A stretch of DNA of 64,000 nucleotides. Source: Bradyrhizobium zhengyangense (GTDB taxonomy: Bacteria > Pseudomonadota > Alphaproteobacteria > Rhizobiales > Xanthobacteraceae). The notes below the pieces were generated by a model. The model was not told the DNA's origin. It saw only the letters and a program-made list of their open reading frames with translations, and ran no database searches. The translations under genes were made by a program, and so were the position numbers. Shown piece by piece: positions 36,131-45,558 of this stretch (positions are counted from its first letter, which is position 1; the number at the start of each line of letters is the position of its first letter). The stretch spans positions 1 through 64,000 of the forward strand of contig NZ_JAKLUA010000005.1 in assembly GCF_022012435.1 (NCBI RefSeq), in the 5' to 3' direction.

Positions 36131-36564
36131 TGGCGACTATATCACTCGGTTGCTGCCGGACCTGATCAATGGACGGTACCGTCACGAAAGTGGCGACGGC
36201 GCGCCTGGCCCGGCTACCATTGTATGAGCATCGAAGCGGCGATCAGCAACACGAAGAAGATCGGCAGCAAGACTGGAGGCACGAGCCACTCACGAAAGCT
36301 AAATCCCGGAGAATCCGACATATTGACCGCCTGTTGATTTCGGCGGGAGCGCGATGCTCTCAGTCACCGATAACAGCCGAGGGGCGCGCGGTGATAAATG
36401 GCATATAGTGATCGTTCGCCGAATTACGAGATCCGGCAAGAGCTTTACGCAACTATGGACCTCCAACCGCGTTGTATCGCGCGCCAGGTTCTCACCCAAG
36501 AGTATGGCAGCTGGGCTTCCCTTGTCCCCGGGCATCAAATCCCGCAACTTGATCGGCCCTTATC
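36131..36564. other. Control region between HWE kinase and DUF1488 gene
   Basis: Apart from the 35-aa gene at 36214-36321, nothing is recognisable. It holds promoters for the divergent kinase (minus) and DUF1488 (plus) genes. Other open frames here lack coding character. Confidence 0.4.
36214..36321 (-). CDS. Small membrane protein, 35 aa
   Basis: ATG at 36321 reads MSDSPGFSFREWLVPPVLLP and continues IFFVLLIAASMLIQW before TAG. A polar N-terminus precedes one membrane helix with Trp at the end. AGGCGG lies about 5 nt upstream of the ATG. It lies upstream of the HWE kinase and on the same strand. Not recognised; the composition and RBS argue for a real small gene. Confidence 0.5.
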   Translation of the reverse strand: MSDSPGFSFREWLVPPVLLPIFFVLLIAASMLIQW

Positions 36565-36825
36565 ATGATCGACTTTCCGAATTATAGCCGCTCATATGAC
36601 CGGACTCGGCATGCCGTGCGGTTCTGGGGACACGACAGCGCCATCGAGGCCTCGTTCTTCATCGACGAAGGGGCGCTAAAGCGGATTCAACCGAGCGCCC
36701 ATTCCAGCGAATCAGGATTTCTGGACGCGTTCGATGCCAATCGCGACTTGATATGTGCCACCGCGGCCAGGAAGTATGTCCGCGGCAGCCGGGGCTCCTA
36801 CGACCTGCTCGCAGGAGATTTCTGA
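36565..36825 (+). CDS. DUF1488 domain protein
   Basis: 86-aa protein of the DUF1488 family with HAVRFWGHDSAIEASFFIDE near the start and AFDANRDLICATAARKY towards the end, the usual pattern of this short family. No signal peptide. Function unknown. It stands alone on the plus strand between two minus-strand units. Confidence 0.8.
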   Translation: MIDFPNYSRSYDRTRHAVRFWGHDSAIEASFFIDEGALKRIQPSAHSSESGFLDAFDANRDLICATAARKYVRGSRGSYDLLAGDF

Positions 36826-36877
36826 AGCTGCCAGCACGGGCGTGACAGGTGCAGGGGTTTCATCCGTCAAGCCAACT

Positions 36878-37714
36878 TCAGCTCGACCAGTTCTCCCTGA
36901 ATTCTGGAAACAGCGTCAGCCCGCCGCAGGCGTAGATGGTCTGCCCGGTGATGTAGCTAGCGTCATCCGAGGCCAGGAAAGCGAAGACCGCGGCCATCTC
37001 TTCCGGCGTGCCGACACGCCCGAGCGGAATGTGGCTGACGACGGCGTCGCGCTTTTCGGCGTCGCCTGTCCAGGCCTCGTTGATCGGCGTGTCGATTGCG
37101 CCGGGGCCGACCGCATTGACGCGAATGCCGCGGCCGGCAAACTCCAGCGCCAGCGTACGGGTCAGATTGGCCATGCCGCCCTTGCTGATCGAATAAGCGA
37201 GATAGCCGGGCTTCGGAATGATCTGGTGGACGCTCGAGCAGTTGATGATGCTGCCTCCTCCGCCGCGGGCGACGAAATGCGCCAGCGCCTTCTGCGCGCA
37301 GAGCACGGCGCCGTTGAGATTGACGTCGATGATGCGGCGATAGGCTTCGATGTCGAGCGCCTCGCTCGGCGATTCCTGTTGAAAGCCGGCATTGTTGACG
37401 AGACAGTCGAGACGCTTCCAGCGCGCCAGGATCGTCTCGAACATCGCAGCGACCTCCTGCTGATTGCTGACGTCGGCCTTGACGATGACATGGTCGAGCT
37501 TGCCGTGGCCGCGATCGCTCGATCCAGTCGTGGCCAGCGCAAGCGTCTCCTCAGCCCTCCCGAGATGATCAAAATAATTGATGGCGACGGTCGCGCCTTC
37601 CTGGGCGAGCCTAACGGCAACGGCGCGGCCGATGCCCTGGGAGGCGCCGGTCACCAGCGCATAGCGGCCGTTGAGGCGTGAAGGAAAGGCGGGCGAGAGA
37701 TCGGTTTGTGGCAT
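36878..37714 (-). CDS. SDR family oxidoreductase (glucose/ribitol dehydrogenase-like)
   Basis: 278 aa. Cofactor motif TGASQGIGRAVAVRLAQEG near 22-40, NNAGFQQES, catalytic Ser in NCSSVHQII, YSISK with the Tyr/Lys pair, and TGQTIYACGGLTLF at the C-terminus. The AINYFDH after strand 2 suggests NADP(H) or NAD(H) use without a clear preference. The closest functional guess is a sugar or polyol dehydrogenase. It lies 73 bp downstream of the broken permease gene. Confidence 0.88.
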   Translation of the reverse strand: MPQTDLSPAFPSRLNGRYALVTGASQGIGRAVAVRLAQEGATVAINYFDHLGRAEETLALATTGSSDRGHGKLDHVIVKADVSNQQEVAAMFETILARWKRLDCLVNNAGFQQESPSEALDIEAYRRIIDVNLNGAVLCAQKALAHFVARGGGGSIINCSSVHQIIPKPGYLAYSISKGGMANLTRTLALEFAGRGIRVNAVGPGAIDTPINEAWTGDAEKRDAVVSHIPLGRVGTPEEMAAVFAFLASDDASYITGQTIYACGGLTLFPEFRENWSS

Positions 37715-37787
37715 GAGTATTCTCCGGGATGCCTCATCATGGATGGAACCGGGATTTTGTTCCACCCTGTTGGCGCATCGCTGGGAT

Positions 37788-38941
37788 TCATTCCGCGTGG
37801 CGCGCGATCGGTGAGGTGAGGATCTGATACAGGATTATCGCGCCGAAGGTCGCGGTGCCGATTCCTCCGATCGTGAAAGCGCCGAATTTGAGCGTGAGAT
37901 CGCCGGCCCCTGCGGTCAGCGCCACGGCGACGGTGATCAAATTCGCGAAAGCAAACAGCAGGGTCGAATAGACCTTCGTCGCCGCCATGACGCCGATGTT
38001 CTCGGCATAGGTGGTCACGCCGGTGCCGCCGCCACAGGCCGCCAGGATCGTCGCGAGGCTGTTGGCAAGCAAAGCGCGGCCGAGATAGGCATCGAGGCTC
38101 CGGCCCGTCATGGCCCCAACGGCCTTGATGTGCCCGAGATTCTCGGCGACGAGGATGACCGCAACCGGCGCGATCAGAAAGATGGCATCGGCCTGGAAGG
38201 TCGGCGTGGTGAAGTTCGACAGGCCGACCCACGGCGCAGCCGAGAGCTGCGCGAAGTCGATCGGCTTGCCGAAACCAAGGCCGTTCGCGAACAGCAGGTA
38301 CAACAGATATCCACCGATCGTCCCCAGGATGATCGGCAGGCGGCGCCACAGGCCAGGCGCGACCACCGCGACCACGCCGATCATCAGATCAGCGCAAGCC
38401 CGATCCAGGTCTCGAACGCGTTCGCGCTCACCGCCTTGACCGCCACGGGCGCAAGGTTGAGGCCGATCGCGGCGACCACGGCGCCGGTGACGGCCGGCGG
38501 CATCAGACGCTCGACCCAACTGATGCCCGACCACATCACGATCAGTGCGATCACGCCGTAAAGCACCCCGGCGCCGACGATACCGCCGAGCGCGACCGAG
38601 ATGTTCGGATTCGGTCCGTGCCCGGCGTAGCCGGTGGCGGCGAGGACGACGGCGATGAACGCGAAGCTCGAGCCGAGATAGCTCGGCACACGCCCCGCGA
38701 CGATGACGAAGAAGATCAGCGTGCCGATGCCGGAGAACAACACCGCAACATTGGGATCAAATCCCATCAGCAGCGGCGCGATGATCGTCGAGCCCGACAT
38801 GGCGACGCAATGCTGCAGACCCGAGACGATGGTCTGCCCCCATGGCAGCCGCTCCTCCGGCATGATCACGCCCGACGTCTTCAGCTTCCAGCGCGGAAAA
38901 TAGCCTTGCGATGGCTCGTCCGCGCCCCTTGCGTTCGACAT
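37788..38941 (-). pseudogene. Nucleobase (uracil/xanthine) permease gene split by a frameshift
   Basis: NCS2-family membrane transporter in two frames. The N-terminal part (38384-38941, 185 aa) has LQHCVAMSGSTIIAPLLMG and the early helices. It stops at TGA (38384-38386) right after FETWIGLALI. The C-terminal part continues in another frame from MIGVVAVVAPG (38384 down to 37788, 198 aa) with VAENLGHIKAV, ACGGGTGVTTYAENIGVMA and later helices. A single missing base restores one frame. The stop and the next ATG overlap as TGATG, so the second half could be translated by reinitiation. Either a recent pseudogene, a split protein or a sequencing error. Confidence 0.85.
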
Positions 38942-39021
38942 GCTCCCCCCATTGCGGTGCAGCGATTGATGTTCGTGCGATCCGACAAAAATGTGATTGT
39001 TGCTTATGATGCGATCATCAC

Positions 39022-39037
39022 ATGATGTAAATCATGC
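39022..39037. promoter_or_regulatory. Palindrome upstream of dctA
   Basis: CATGAT-GTAA-ATCATG lies 30 bp before the dctA ATG in an A/T-rich segment. It resembles the symmetric half-site layout of CRP/FNR-type regulators (TGAT-N4-ATCA). Identity of the regulator is unknown. Confidence 0.35.
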
Positions 39038-39066
39038 AAGATCAATGTGTTCCGGGATTGAACTTT

Positions 39067-40395
39067 ATGACGCAGATCGCGATCCAGCCAGCCGTCCACC
39101 GCCGGCACCAGCCCTGGTACAAGATCCTCTATGTCCAGGTGCTGATCGCGATCGTGCTCGGGGTGCTCATCGGCTATTTTTATCCGGACCTCGGCAAAGC
39201 CCTGAAGCCGCTCGGCGATGCCTTCATCGCGCTGATCAAGATGATGATCGCGCCTGTCATCTTCTGCACCGTGGTGCACGGCATTTCCTCGATGGGCGAC
39301 CTCAAGCGCGTCGGCCGCGTCGGACTGAAATCGCTGATCTATTTCGAGACGGTCTCGACCGTCGCGCTCGCCATTGGTCTTCTGGTGGGCGAGGTTCTCC
39401 AGCCCGGGCACGGCTTCAACATCGATCCCGCCACCATCGATCCGAAATCGGTCGCGACCTATGTGTCCAAGGCGCATGAAGACGGCATCGTCGCCCATCT
39501 GATGGCGATCATTCCCGACAGCTATGTGGGCGCGATCGCGCGCGGTGACCTCTTGCAGGTGCTGCTGGTCTCGATCCTCTCCGGCTTCGCCATCGCCTTC
39601 CTCGGCAAATCGGGCGAGCCGATCGCGGAGGCGATCGACAAGGCCGCGAAGATGTTCTTCGGCATCATCCGCATCATCGTGCGCGTGGCGCCGATCGGCG
39701 CGTTCGGTGCGATGGCGTTCACCGTCGGCGCCTATGGCCTCGGCTCGCTGCTCAACCTCGCCGCTCTGATCGGCACATTCTATCTCACCAGCATCCTGTT
39801 CGTGCTGATCGTGCTCGGCACAATCGCCCGGCTTGCCGGCTTCTCCATCATTCGCTTCATCGCCTATATCAAGGACGAGCTGCTGATCGTGCTCGGCACC
39901 TCGTCGTCGGAAACGGTGCTGCCGCAGATGATCCAGAAGATGGAGCATCTCGGCGCCTCGCGTTCGGTGGTCGGCCTCGTGATCCCGACCGGCTACAGCT
40001 TCAACCTCGACGGCACTAACATCTACATGACGCTGGCAACGCTGTTCCTGGCGCAGGCGACCAACACGCATCTGACGATCTGGCAGGAGCTCGGCATTCT
40101 CGGTATCGCGATGATCACCTCGAAGGGCGCATCCGGTGTCACAGGCGCCGGCTTCATCACGCTGGCAGCGACACTGTCGATCGTGCCTGACATTCCGATC
40201 CAGTCGATCGCGATCCTGGTCGGCATCGACAAGTTCATGAGCGAGTGCCGCGCGCTGACCAACCTCATCGGCAATGGCGTCGCCTGCGTCGTCATCAGCA
40301 TCTCCGAAGGCGAGCTCGACCGCGAGGCACTGCACGAGACCATGGCGCATCCGCTGGAGATCGGCGAAGCGCTGGAGCCCGGCGGTAGCGCGTAG
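39067..40395 (+). CDS. dctA: C4-dicarboxylate/proton symporter DctA (DAACS family)
   Basis: 442-aa inner-membrane transporter for succinate, fumarate and malate, the main carbon supply in rhizobial symbiosis. Conserved pieces are MIAPVIFCTVVHGISSMGDL, LGTSSSETVLPQM (serine-rich loop of the glutamate/dicarboxylate transporters), GYSFNLDGTNIYMTLA and the substrate-binding SECRALTNLIGNGVA. ATG at 39067 matches the usual DctA N-terminus. The dctBD sensor pair is not adjacent. Confidence 0.95.
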   Translation: MTQIAIQPAVHRRHQPWYKILYVQVLIAIVLGVLIGYFYPDLGKALKPLGDAFIALIKMMIAPVIFCTVVHGISSMGDLKRVGRVGLKSLIYFETVSTVALAIGLLVGEVLQPGHGFNIDPATIDPKSVATYVSKAHEDGIVAHLMAIIPDSYVGAIARGDLLQVLLVSILSGFAIAFLGKSGEPIAEAIDKAAKMFFGIIRIIVRVAPIGAFGAMAFTVGAYGLGSLLNLAALIGTFYLTSILFVLIVLGTIARLAGFSIIRFIAYIKDELLIVLGTSSSETVLPQMIQKMEHLGASRSVVGLVIPTGYSFNLDGTNIYMTLATLFLAQATNTHLTIWQELGILGIAMITSKGASGVTGAGFITLAATLSIVPDIPIQSIAILVGIDKFMSECRALTNLIGNGVACVVISISEGELDREALHETMAHPLEIGEALEPGGSA

Positions 40396-40520
40396 AGCCA
40401 CGCCGCGAAGATCGAAGCCAGACGCCCGGTTCCCTTGCGGTAGTTTCCCGGAGTAGAATTTTGGTAGGACTGGAGTCACAACACCCGGGTTGGGATCACG
40501 GATTGATACTCATCCATTCC

Positions 40521-40554
40521 ACCCGACGCGCTGGGGGCAGAGCGTCGGGTTTTT
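40521..40554 (+). terminator. Rho-independent terminator downstream of dctA
   Basis: ACCCGACGC and GCGTCGGGT arms (40521-40529 and 40542-40550) with a 12-nt loop are followed by TTTTT. It lies 125 bp after the dctA stop, leaving room for a long 3' UTR or a small RNA at about 40400-40554. Confidence 0.75.
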
Positions 40555-40633
40555 GAAAATTATCACGCAGTCTGGCTGTCAGTGCTTGCATCGCCCGCGT
40601 CGGTCAACGCCGCGAGCCGCTATCATTGTTCCA

Positions 40634-42226
40634 TCAGCCCGAACAATCGGCCAGATCGAGCCGGCGTCTGATCCCGATGGCTTCCAGGAACGCCTCATCG
40701 TGACTGACGACGAGTAGCGCGCCGTCATAGGCCCGCAGACCCGCTTCGACAGCCTCGATGGAGTCGAGGTCGAGGTGATTGGTCGGCTCGTCCAGGATCA
40801 GCAGCGATGGCAGCGTCGCCCCGCCCAGCACGCAGGCGAGGGCCGCGCGAAACAGCTGGCCGCCGCTCAGGCTGCCGACAGGCTGCAGCGCCGCATCTGC
40901 GCGAAACATGAAACGAGCCAGCGCGGCATGGCATTCATTCGCACCTGCCCTCGGATTGAGGCGTCCAAAGTTGTCGAGAATCGAGATCGCAGGATCGAGC
41001 AGGCTGACCTTCTGGTCGAACAGCGCGAAGTCCGGCCTGACCCGCACGGTCCCCGCGACGGGGCGCAATTCACCGGCAACCAGCTTCAGCAGCGTCGTCT
41101 TGCCCGAGCCGTTAGGCCCGACAATCGCGACGCGCTCCGGACCAACGATGGTGAGCGACAAATCGCGCAACACCGGCCGCTCCGGCTGATAGCCTGCGCA
41201 GACACGATCAAGCCAAACCACCTCCCGCCCCGCCGGCAGCCGAGTCGATGGCAGCTTTACAGACAGCGGCTGAAGGATCTCGATGCGCCGGCGTGCAGTG
41301 TCGACCGCATCCAACGCCTCCGCGCGACGCCGCTCGGCAATATCTGCGGCCTTGCCGCCGCTATCCTCGCTGCGATCCTTGCGTGCGCCCGCAAGGATCC
41401 GTGGCATGTCGCCCCTGGCGCGCTTCTTCCTGCCGCCGCTGTCCTTGCGCGCCTTGCGCTCGGCTGCTTCCTGCGCCTTGCCCTCGATCTCGGACAGATG
41501 CTTCTCGGCATGTGCGAGGTCGTGGCTGACGGCGGCGAGCTCGACGGCCTTTTGTGCGCGATAGCTGCTCCAATTGCCGCCATAGCGTGTCGCGCCAAGC
41601 GAGGTCAGCTCGACGATGGCGTCCATGGTCTCCAGCAGCGCCCGGTCGTGGCTGACGACGATGGCGCCGCCGCGCCAGGCGGCGAGCAGATCAATCACGG
41701 CACGACGCCCGTCGCGATCGAGATTATTGGTAGGCTCGTCCAGCAGCAGGAAGTCCGGCTCGGCAAACAGCAGCGCGGCGAGACGAACGCGCGTGACCTG
41801 TCCGCCGGACAGACGGTCCAGTTCCGTATCAGGCGCGATATCGAAGCCGACGCGCGCAAGGGCGGATGCCAGCCTCGTATCGAGAGTCCAGCCGACCTCG
41901 GCGACATCCTCGGCCGAGGCCTCGCCGCGCTCCGCCCGGCGAAGCAGCTCCAGAGCATCGCGCGCGCCGAAGAGGTCAACGACCTTAGCGCCGGCGCGCA
42001 GCTGGGCGTCCTGCCGCAGCAGCCCGACGGTGCCGTTGACGACGACGCGCCCCGACTGCGGAACGTGCTCGCCCGTGATGACCGCAAGCAGCGTCGTCTT
42101 GCCGACGCCGTTGCGACCGACGAGGCCGACGCGTTCTGCGCCGAAGGTCAGATCGATGTTGGAGAGAAGAGAGCGGCCGTCAGGTGTGGACAGCGACAGG
42201 CGTGACAGGATGATTGAAGCAGGCAT
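40634..42226 (-). CDS. ABC-F family ATP-binding protein
   Basis: 530-aa soluble protein with two ATPase domains and no membrane segments, acting on ribosomes in this family. Domain 1: Walker A GRNGVGKTT near 40, signature LSGGQVTRVRLA, Walker B FLLLDEPTNNLD. A charged linker (about 250-300) is rich in Lys/Arg/Glu. Domain 2: GPNGSGKTT, LSGGQLFRAALA, LLILDEPTNHLD. Whether it protects against an antibiotic or aids translation generally is not evident. Transcribed alone. Confidence 0.93.
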   Translation of the reverse strand: MPASIILSRLSLSTPDGRSLLSNIDLTFGAERVGLVGRNGVGKTTLLAVITGEHVPQSGRVVVNGTVGLLRQDAQLRAGAKVVDLFGARDALELLRRAERGEASAEDVAEVGWTLDTRLASALARVGFDIAPDTELDRLSGGQVTRVRLAALLFAEPDFLLLDEPTNNLDRDGRRAVIDLLAAWRGGAIVVSHDRALLETMDAIVELTSLGATRYGGNWSSYRAQKAVELAAVSHDLAHAEKHLSEIEGKAQEAAERKARKDSGGRKKRARGDMPRILAGARKDRSEDSGGKAADIAERRRAEALDAVDTARRRIEILQPLSVKLPSTRLPAGREVVWLDRVCAGYQPERPVLRDLSLTIVGPERVAIVGPNGSGKTTLLKLVAGELRPVAGTVRVRPDFALFDQKVSLLDPAISILDNFGRLNPRAGANECHAALARFMFRADAALQPVGSLSGGQLFRAALACVLGGATLPSLLILDEPTNHLDLDSIEAVEAGLRAYDGALLVVSHDEAFLEAIGIRRRLDLADCSG

Positions 42227-42361
42227 GTAATTCCCCGTGAGCAATGCGGATGGGCGTTGCGACCGGGGTAAAATCCATGGCTGCTGATATCCTTGATGAG
42301 AGCCTCGCTCATAATCCGGCCGGGCGGCAAGATCAAGGCATGCCGTCGGCGAGGCCAGCGG

Positions 42362-43609
42362 CTACGCCGCCAGCCTGTCGAACTGAACCTTTCCCGCCTT
42401 CATTACCAGCGGAATGTGCTCGCCCTGCCCGAGCAGGCATGAGACGTCTCGAAGCGGGTTGCCGTCGACCACGAGCAGATCGGCGAGCGCGTCGGGCACG
42501 ATGCGGCCGAGCTTGCCCTCCATGCCGAGCACCTCGGCCCCGATCACGGTCGCGCTGGCGATGACCTCGCGCGCGCCCTGGATTTCCGCGCGGATGCGGA
42601 ACTCCTCGCTCTGAAGGCGTTGCGACGGGCCGAGCAGATCGCTGCCATACCCCATCTTCACCCCGGCCTTGCGGTAGATCTCGAGCGAGCGCAGGCCGGC
42701 ATCGCGGACGTCGGCGATCTTGGCGACGCTCTCCGGCGGCAGGCCGAACTGCGCACCCTCATTGGCGAGCGCTTCATAGGTGATCAGGGTCGGCACCACA
42801 TAGGCGCCCTTCTCGGCCATCAGGCGGGCGGTCTGACCGTCCACGAGATTGCCGTGCTCGATGGTGCGGACGCCGCAGCGAACCGCGCGCGCGATCGCCG
42901 CCGCCGTATAGGCGTGGGCAAGCACATAAGTCTGCCGGCCGTGGGCCTCGTCGACGATGGCGCTGATCTCGTCCTCGGAGTAGCCGAAGGCGCCGACCGG
43001 ATCGGTCGGCGACGCCACGCCGCCGGACGCCATGATCTTGATCTGGTCCGCGCCCATCTGCAGCTCCTCGCGCACCGCCCTGCGCACGCCATCAACACCG
43101 TCGGCAACGCGCGCCAGGGCTCCGACCCGCACGCAGCACGGACAGACGGAATCGCTGGCCAGATAGTCCGAGCGGGCCCGACCATCGCCATGCCCGCCGG
43201 TCTGGCTGAGCGCTCGGCCCGAGACAAACAGCCGCGGGCCATCGGCGAGGCCGGTCTCGATGGCCTGCTTCATCGCGTGGCCGGCGCCGCCGGCATCGCG
43301 GACGGTCGTAAAACCTCGCCGCAGCATGCCCTTGAGAATCAGCGTCGAACGCAGCGTTACCAGGACGTTCGGCATTTTTGCCTGCGCCGCCAGGTTGAGT
43401 TCGATCGCAATCGTATGGACGTGGAGGTCGATCAGGCCGGGCATCAACGTCTTACCCTTGAGATCGATCGTTCGATCTGCGGTGGCCTGGATCGGACGGT
43501 CCGAGACCTCCTTGATCACGGTATCCTCCACCAGCACATCATGGCCCATCAGCAATTCGGGCTGGAGCGGATCAAGCAGCGCGGCGTTCTTGAAGAGAGT
43601 GCTTGGCAT
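42362..43609 (-). CDS. Metal-dependent amidohydrolase (imidazolonepropionase/prolidase-like)
   Basis: 415-aa member of the COG1228-type amidohydrolases. Metal ligands: HVH in GLIDLHVHTI, later His in LAHAYTAAA and IEHGNLVDG, and the Asp in GYGSDLLGPS. MASGGVASPTDPVGAFGY is typical of the subgroup that includes dipeptidases and organophosphate-acid hydrolases. A CPCC motif in DSVCPCCVRVGA is unusual. It ends the MFS-GAF-amidohydrolase operon (14-bp gap), so its substrate is probably what the MFS carrier imports. Confidence 0.85.
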   Translation of the reverse strand: MPSTLFKNAALLDPLQPELLMGHDVLVEDTVIKEVSDRPIQATADRTIDLKGKTLMPGLIDLHVHTIAIELNLAAQAKMPNVLVTLRSTLILKGMLRRGFTTVRDAGGAGHAMKQAIETGLADGPRLFVSGRALSQTGGHGDGRARSDYLASDSVCPCCVRVGALARVADGVDGVRRAVREELQMGADQIKIMASGGVASPTDPVGAFGYSEDEISAIVDEAHGRQTYVLAHAYTAAAIARAVRCGVRTIEHGNLVDGQTARLMAEKGAYVVPTLITYEALANEGAQFGLPPESVAKIADVRDAGLRSLEIYRKAGVKMGYGSDLLGPSQRLQSEEFRIRAEIQGAREVIASATVIGAEVLGMEGKLGRIVPDALADLLVVDGNPLRDVSCLLGQGEHIPLVMKAGKVQFDRLAA

Positions 43610-43623
43610 TGAGATTTCCTCTG

Positions 43624-44121
43624 TCAGGCAATTGGAAGCAGCGCCGGCAGCGCGAGCTGGGCGAACGGGAGACACGCGGCGACGTCGTCCTCGTCGTACC
43701 AGCCTGCTTCGTGAAGCAGATTGAGCGAGCCGAGCGTGCGGCCGCGCCAGCGCACCGGCATGTTGAGCACGCTGGCGCAGCCAAGCAAGGCGATCAGCTC
43801 ATGGTCGGGGAAGACAGTCCGCAGATCGTCCTGCGTCCGGCCGATATAGGCCTCGCCGAAATCGAGCACGGCTTCTGTCCACGGTCCCGGCGCGAGGCGC
43901 TTGCGACCGCCGGTGGGGTATGGACCCGGCAGATTGGAATAGATCCGCGCGGCTTCGAAGGTGGCGCTGTCATAGGTCAGGATCGTGAACAGCTTGTGGC
44001 CGATCGCCGACTTCAGGGCCTCATCCAGCACCGCAAAGAGCGCGCCCGGCTGATCCGCCCTGTCGTGTGCCGCCGCAACGGCGCAGAGCAGCGGATCGGC
44101 CGGACGTTTGGTCGGCCTCAT
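43624..44121 (-). CDS. GAF-domain protein (single domain)
   Basis: 165 aa made almost only of a GAF fold: KLFTILTYDSATFEAARIYS at the first strand and LNMPVRWRGRTLGSLNLLH near the end. It has no output domain. It overlaps the MFS gene by 4 bp and precedes the amidohydrolase by 14 bp. A ligand-binding accessory, or an enzyme of the fRMsr-like kind, is possible; the cysteine pattern does not settle it. Confidence 0.8.
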   Translation of the reverse strand: MRPTKRPADPLLCAVAAAHDRADQPGALFAVLDEALKSAIGHKLFTILTYDSATFEAARIYSNLPGPYPTGGRKRLAPGPWTEAVLDFGEAYIGRTQDDLRTVFPDHELIALLGCASVLNMPVRWRGRTLGSLNLLHEAGWYDEDDVAACLPFAQLALPALLPIA

Positions 44122-45476
44122 GCGGTTTCACCCGCGGCGATCTCTTCAAGCGACCGGCCGCGCGTCGGCACGCCCATCAAGACGACGGTGACCGCTCCCA
44201 ATAACAGAACCGTGGTGGTGACGCCGAACACGCCGGCGAAGCCGAAATTGGGATAGAGATAGCCGACCAGGATCGGCGAGACGATCGCGCCGATGCGGCC
44301 GATGGCCGACGCAAGCCCGGCACCGGTGGTCCTGATCGGCGTCGGGAACACCTCAGCGGTGTAGGCATAGACGCCGGCATAGGTGCCGTTCATGAACAGC
44401 GACAGCAGAATGCCCGCCAGTATGATGTGTTGGTCCGTCTGCGCGAAGGCAAGGCCGAGCGCGCTGACGCCGCCGAGCACCATGTAGGTCGCAATCGTCG
44501 CCTGCCGGCCGATGCGCTCGTTGAAATACGCGGCGCTGAAATAACCGGGTATCTGGGCGCAATAGATCGCGATCGAATAGCCAAAGCTCTTGGTGATGCT
44601 CATGCCGTTCTGGACCAGGAGGCCGGGGATCCAGACGAAGAAGGAATAGTAGCTGAAGGTGATCGCAAGCCACATGATCCAGGTCATGATGGTGATGCGC
44701 GCCTGGCGCGCCGCCAGAAGCGCCGCGAAATTGGCAAGCAGTGTTCCTCCAGTGCCGGTGGGCGGGGCGACTTCGACCACCGGCGGCGGAAGCGCACGGC
44801 CTTCGCCTGCAAAGACGGCCTCGATGCGATCAAGCACAGCCTCGGCTTCCTTCTCCCGGCCGCGGCTCTCGAGCCAGCGCGGCGATTCCGGCAGGGACCG
44901 CCGCCACCACAGCAGCATGACGACAGGCACCGCCGTGATCACAAGCACGATGCGCCAGCCATTGTCGTAGGAGGGAACGATGAAGTACCCGAGCAAGGCC
45001 GCGGCGACGAAGCCGAACGAGAAGAAGCCTGCGAGCGCGCCGGTGAAACTGCCGCGGTAACGTCGCGCCACGAACTCCGCAAGATAGGGCGCGATGATCG
45101 CGCTCTCCGCGCCTGTGCCCATGCCCGCGACGATGCGGGCGACGAAGAAGGCCGACCAGGTGTCGACCATCGCGCTGACAATGGATGCCGCGCAATACAA
45201 CGCCAGCGCCGACATCATCACCGCGCGGCGGCCGATGAGATCACCGAGCGTGCCGGCGAACAGCGCGCCGAACAGGAAGCCGATATAGGTGCTGCTGCCG
45301 AGCACGCCGATCTGGACGCTCGACAGATTCCACGCCGTGCGCAGCACCGGCAGGATGAAGGCCAGCACCGCGGCGTCCATCGCGTCGAACATGTAGCCGA
45401 GCCCGCCCATCAGCAGCAGATGCATGTGGAAGCGTGCAAACGGAAGGCGCTCAATGCGCGCCGATATCATCGACAT
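44118..45476 (-). CDS. MFS transporter (metabolite:H+ symporter type)
   Basis: 452 aa with about twelve membrane segments. The first loop has GYMFDAMDAAVLAFILPVL and the GTLGDLIGRRAVM motif A of the major facilitator superfamily; VAGMGTGAESAI and WLESRGREKEAEAVL in the central loop are typical of SV2/metabolite:H+ symporters. It is the first gene of its operon, divergent from a LysR gene, with a palindrome in the gap. Substrate likely an organic acid or amino acid derivative. Confidence 0.88.
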   Translation of the reverse strand: MSMISARIERLPFARFHMHLLLMGGLGYMFDAMDAAVLAFILPVLRTAWNLSSVQIGVLGSSTYIGFLFGALFAGTLGDLIGRRAVMMSALALYCAASIVSAMVDTWSAFFVARIVAGMGTGAESAIIAPYLAEFVARRYRGSFTGALAGFFSFGFVAAALLGYFIVPSYDNGWRIVLVITAVPVVMLLWWRRSLPESPRWLESRGREKEAEAVLDRIEAVFAGEGRALPPPVVEVAPPTGTGGTLLANFAALLAARQARITIMTWIMWLAITFSYYSFFVWIPGLLVQNGMSITKSFGYSIAIYCAQIPGYFSAAYFNERIGRQATIATYMVLGGVSALGLAFAQTDQHIILAGILLSLFMNGTYAGVYAYTAEVFPTPIRTTGAGLASAIGRIGAIVSPILVGYLYPNFGFAGVFGVTTTVLLLGAVTVVLMGVPTRGRSLEEIAAGETA

Positions 45477-45542
45477 GAAATATCCCCCTCGATCCCCGCG
45501 ATCCGGCACCCGCTTGTCGTTCGGGAGGAAATCATAGACAGA

Positions 45543-45558
45543 ATGACGTTATCGTCAT
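45543..45558. promoter_or_regulatory. Probable LysR binding site between lysR and MFS operon
   Basis: ATGACG-TTAT-CGTCAT palindrome in the 118-bp divergent gap, followed by an A/T-rich stretch (45559-45585). Position and symmetry fit a LysR-type recognition site, 37 bp before the lysR ATG. Confidence 0.5.

Noticed and set aside
36299..36547. 82-codon minus-strand frame in the HWE/DUF1488 gap
   Set aside because: No ribosome site or coding character. The neighbouring 35-aa frame is a better candidate.
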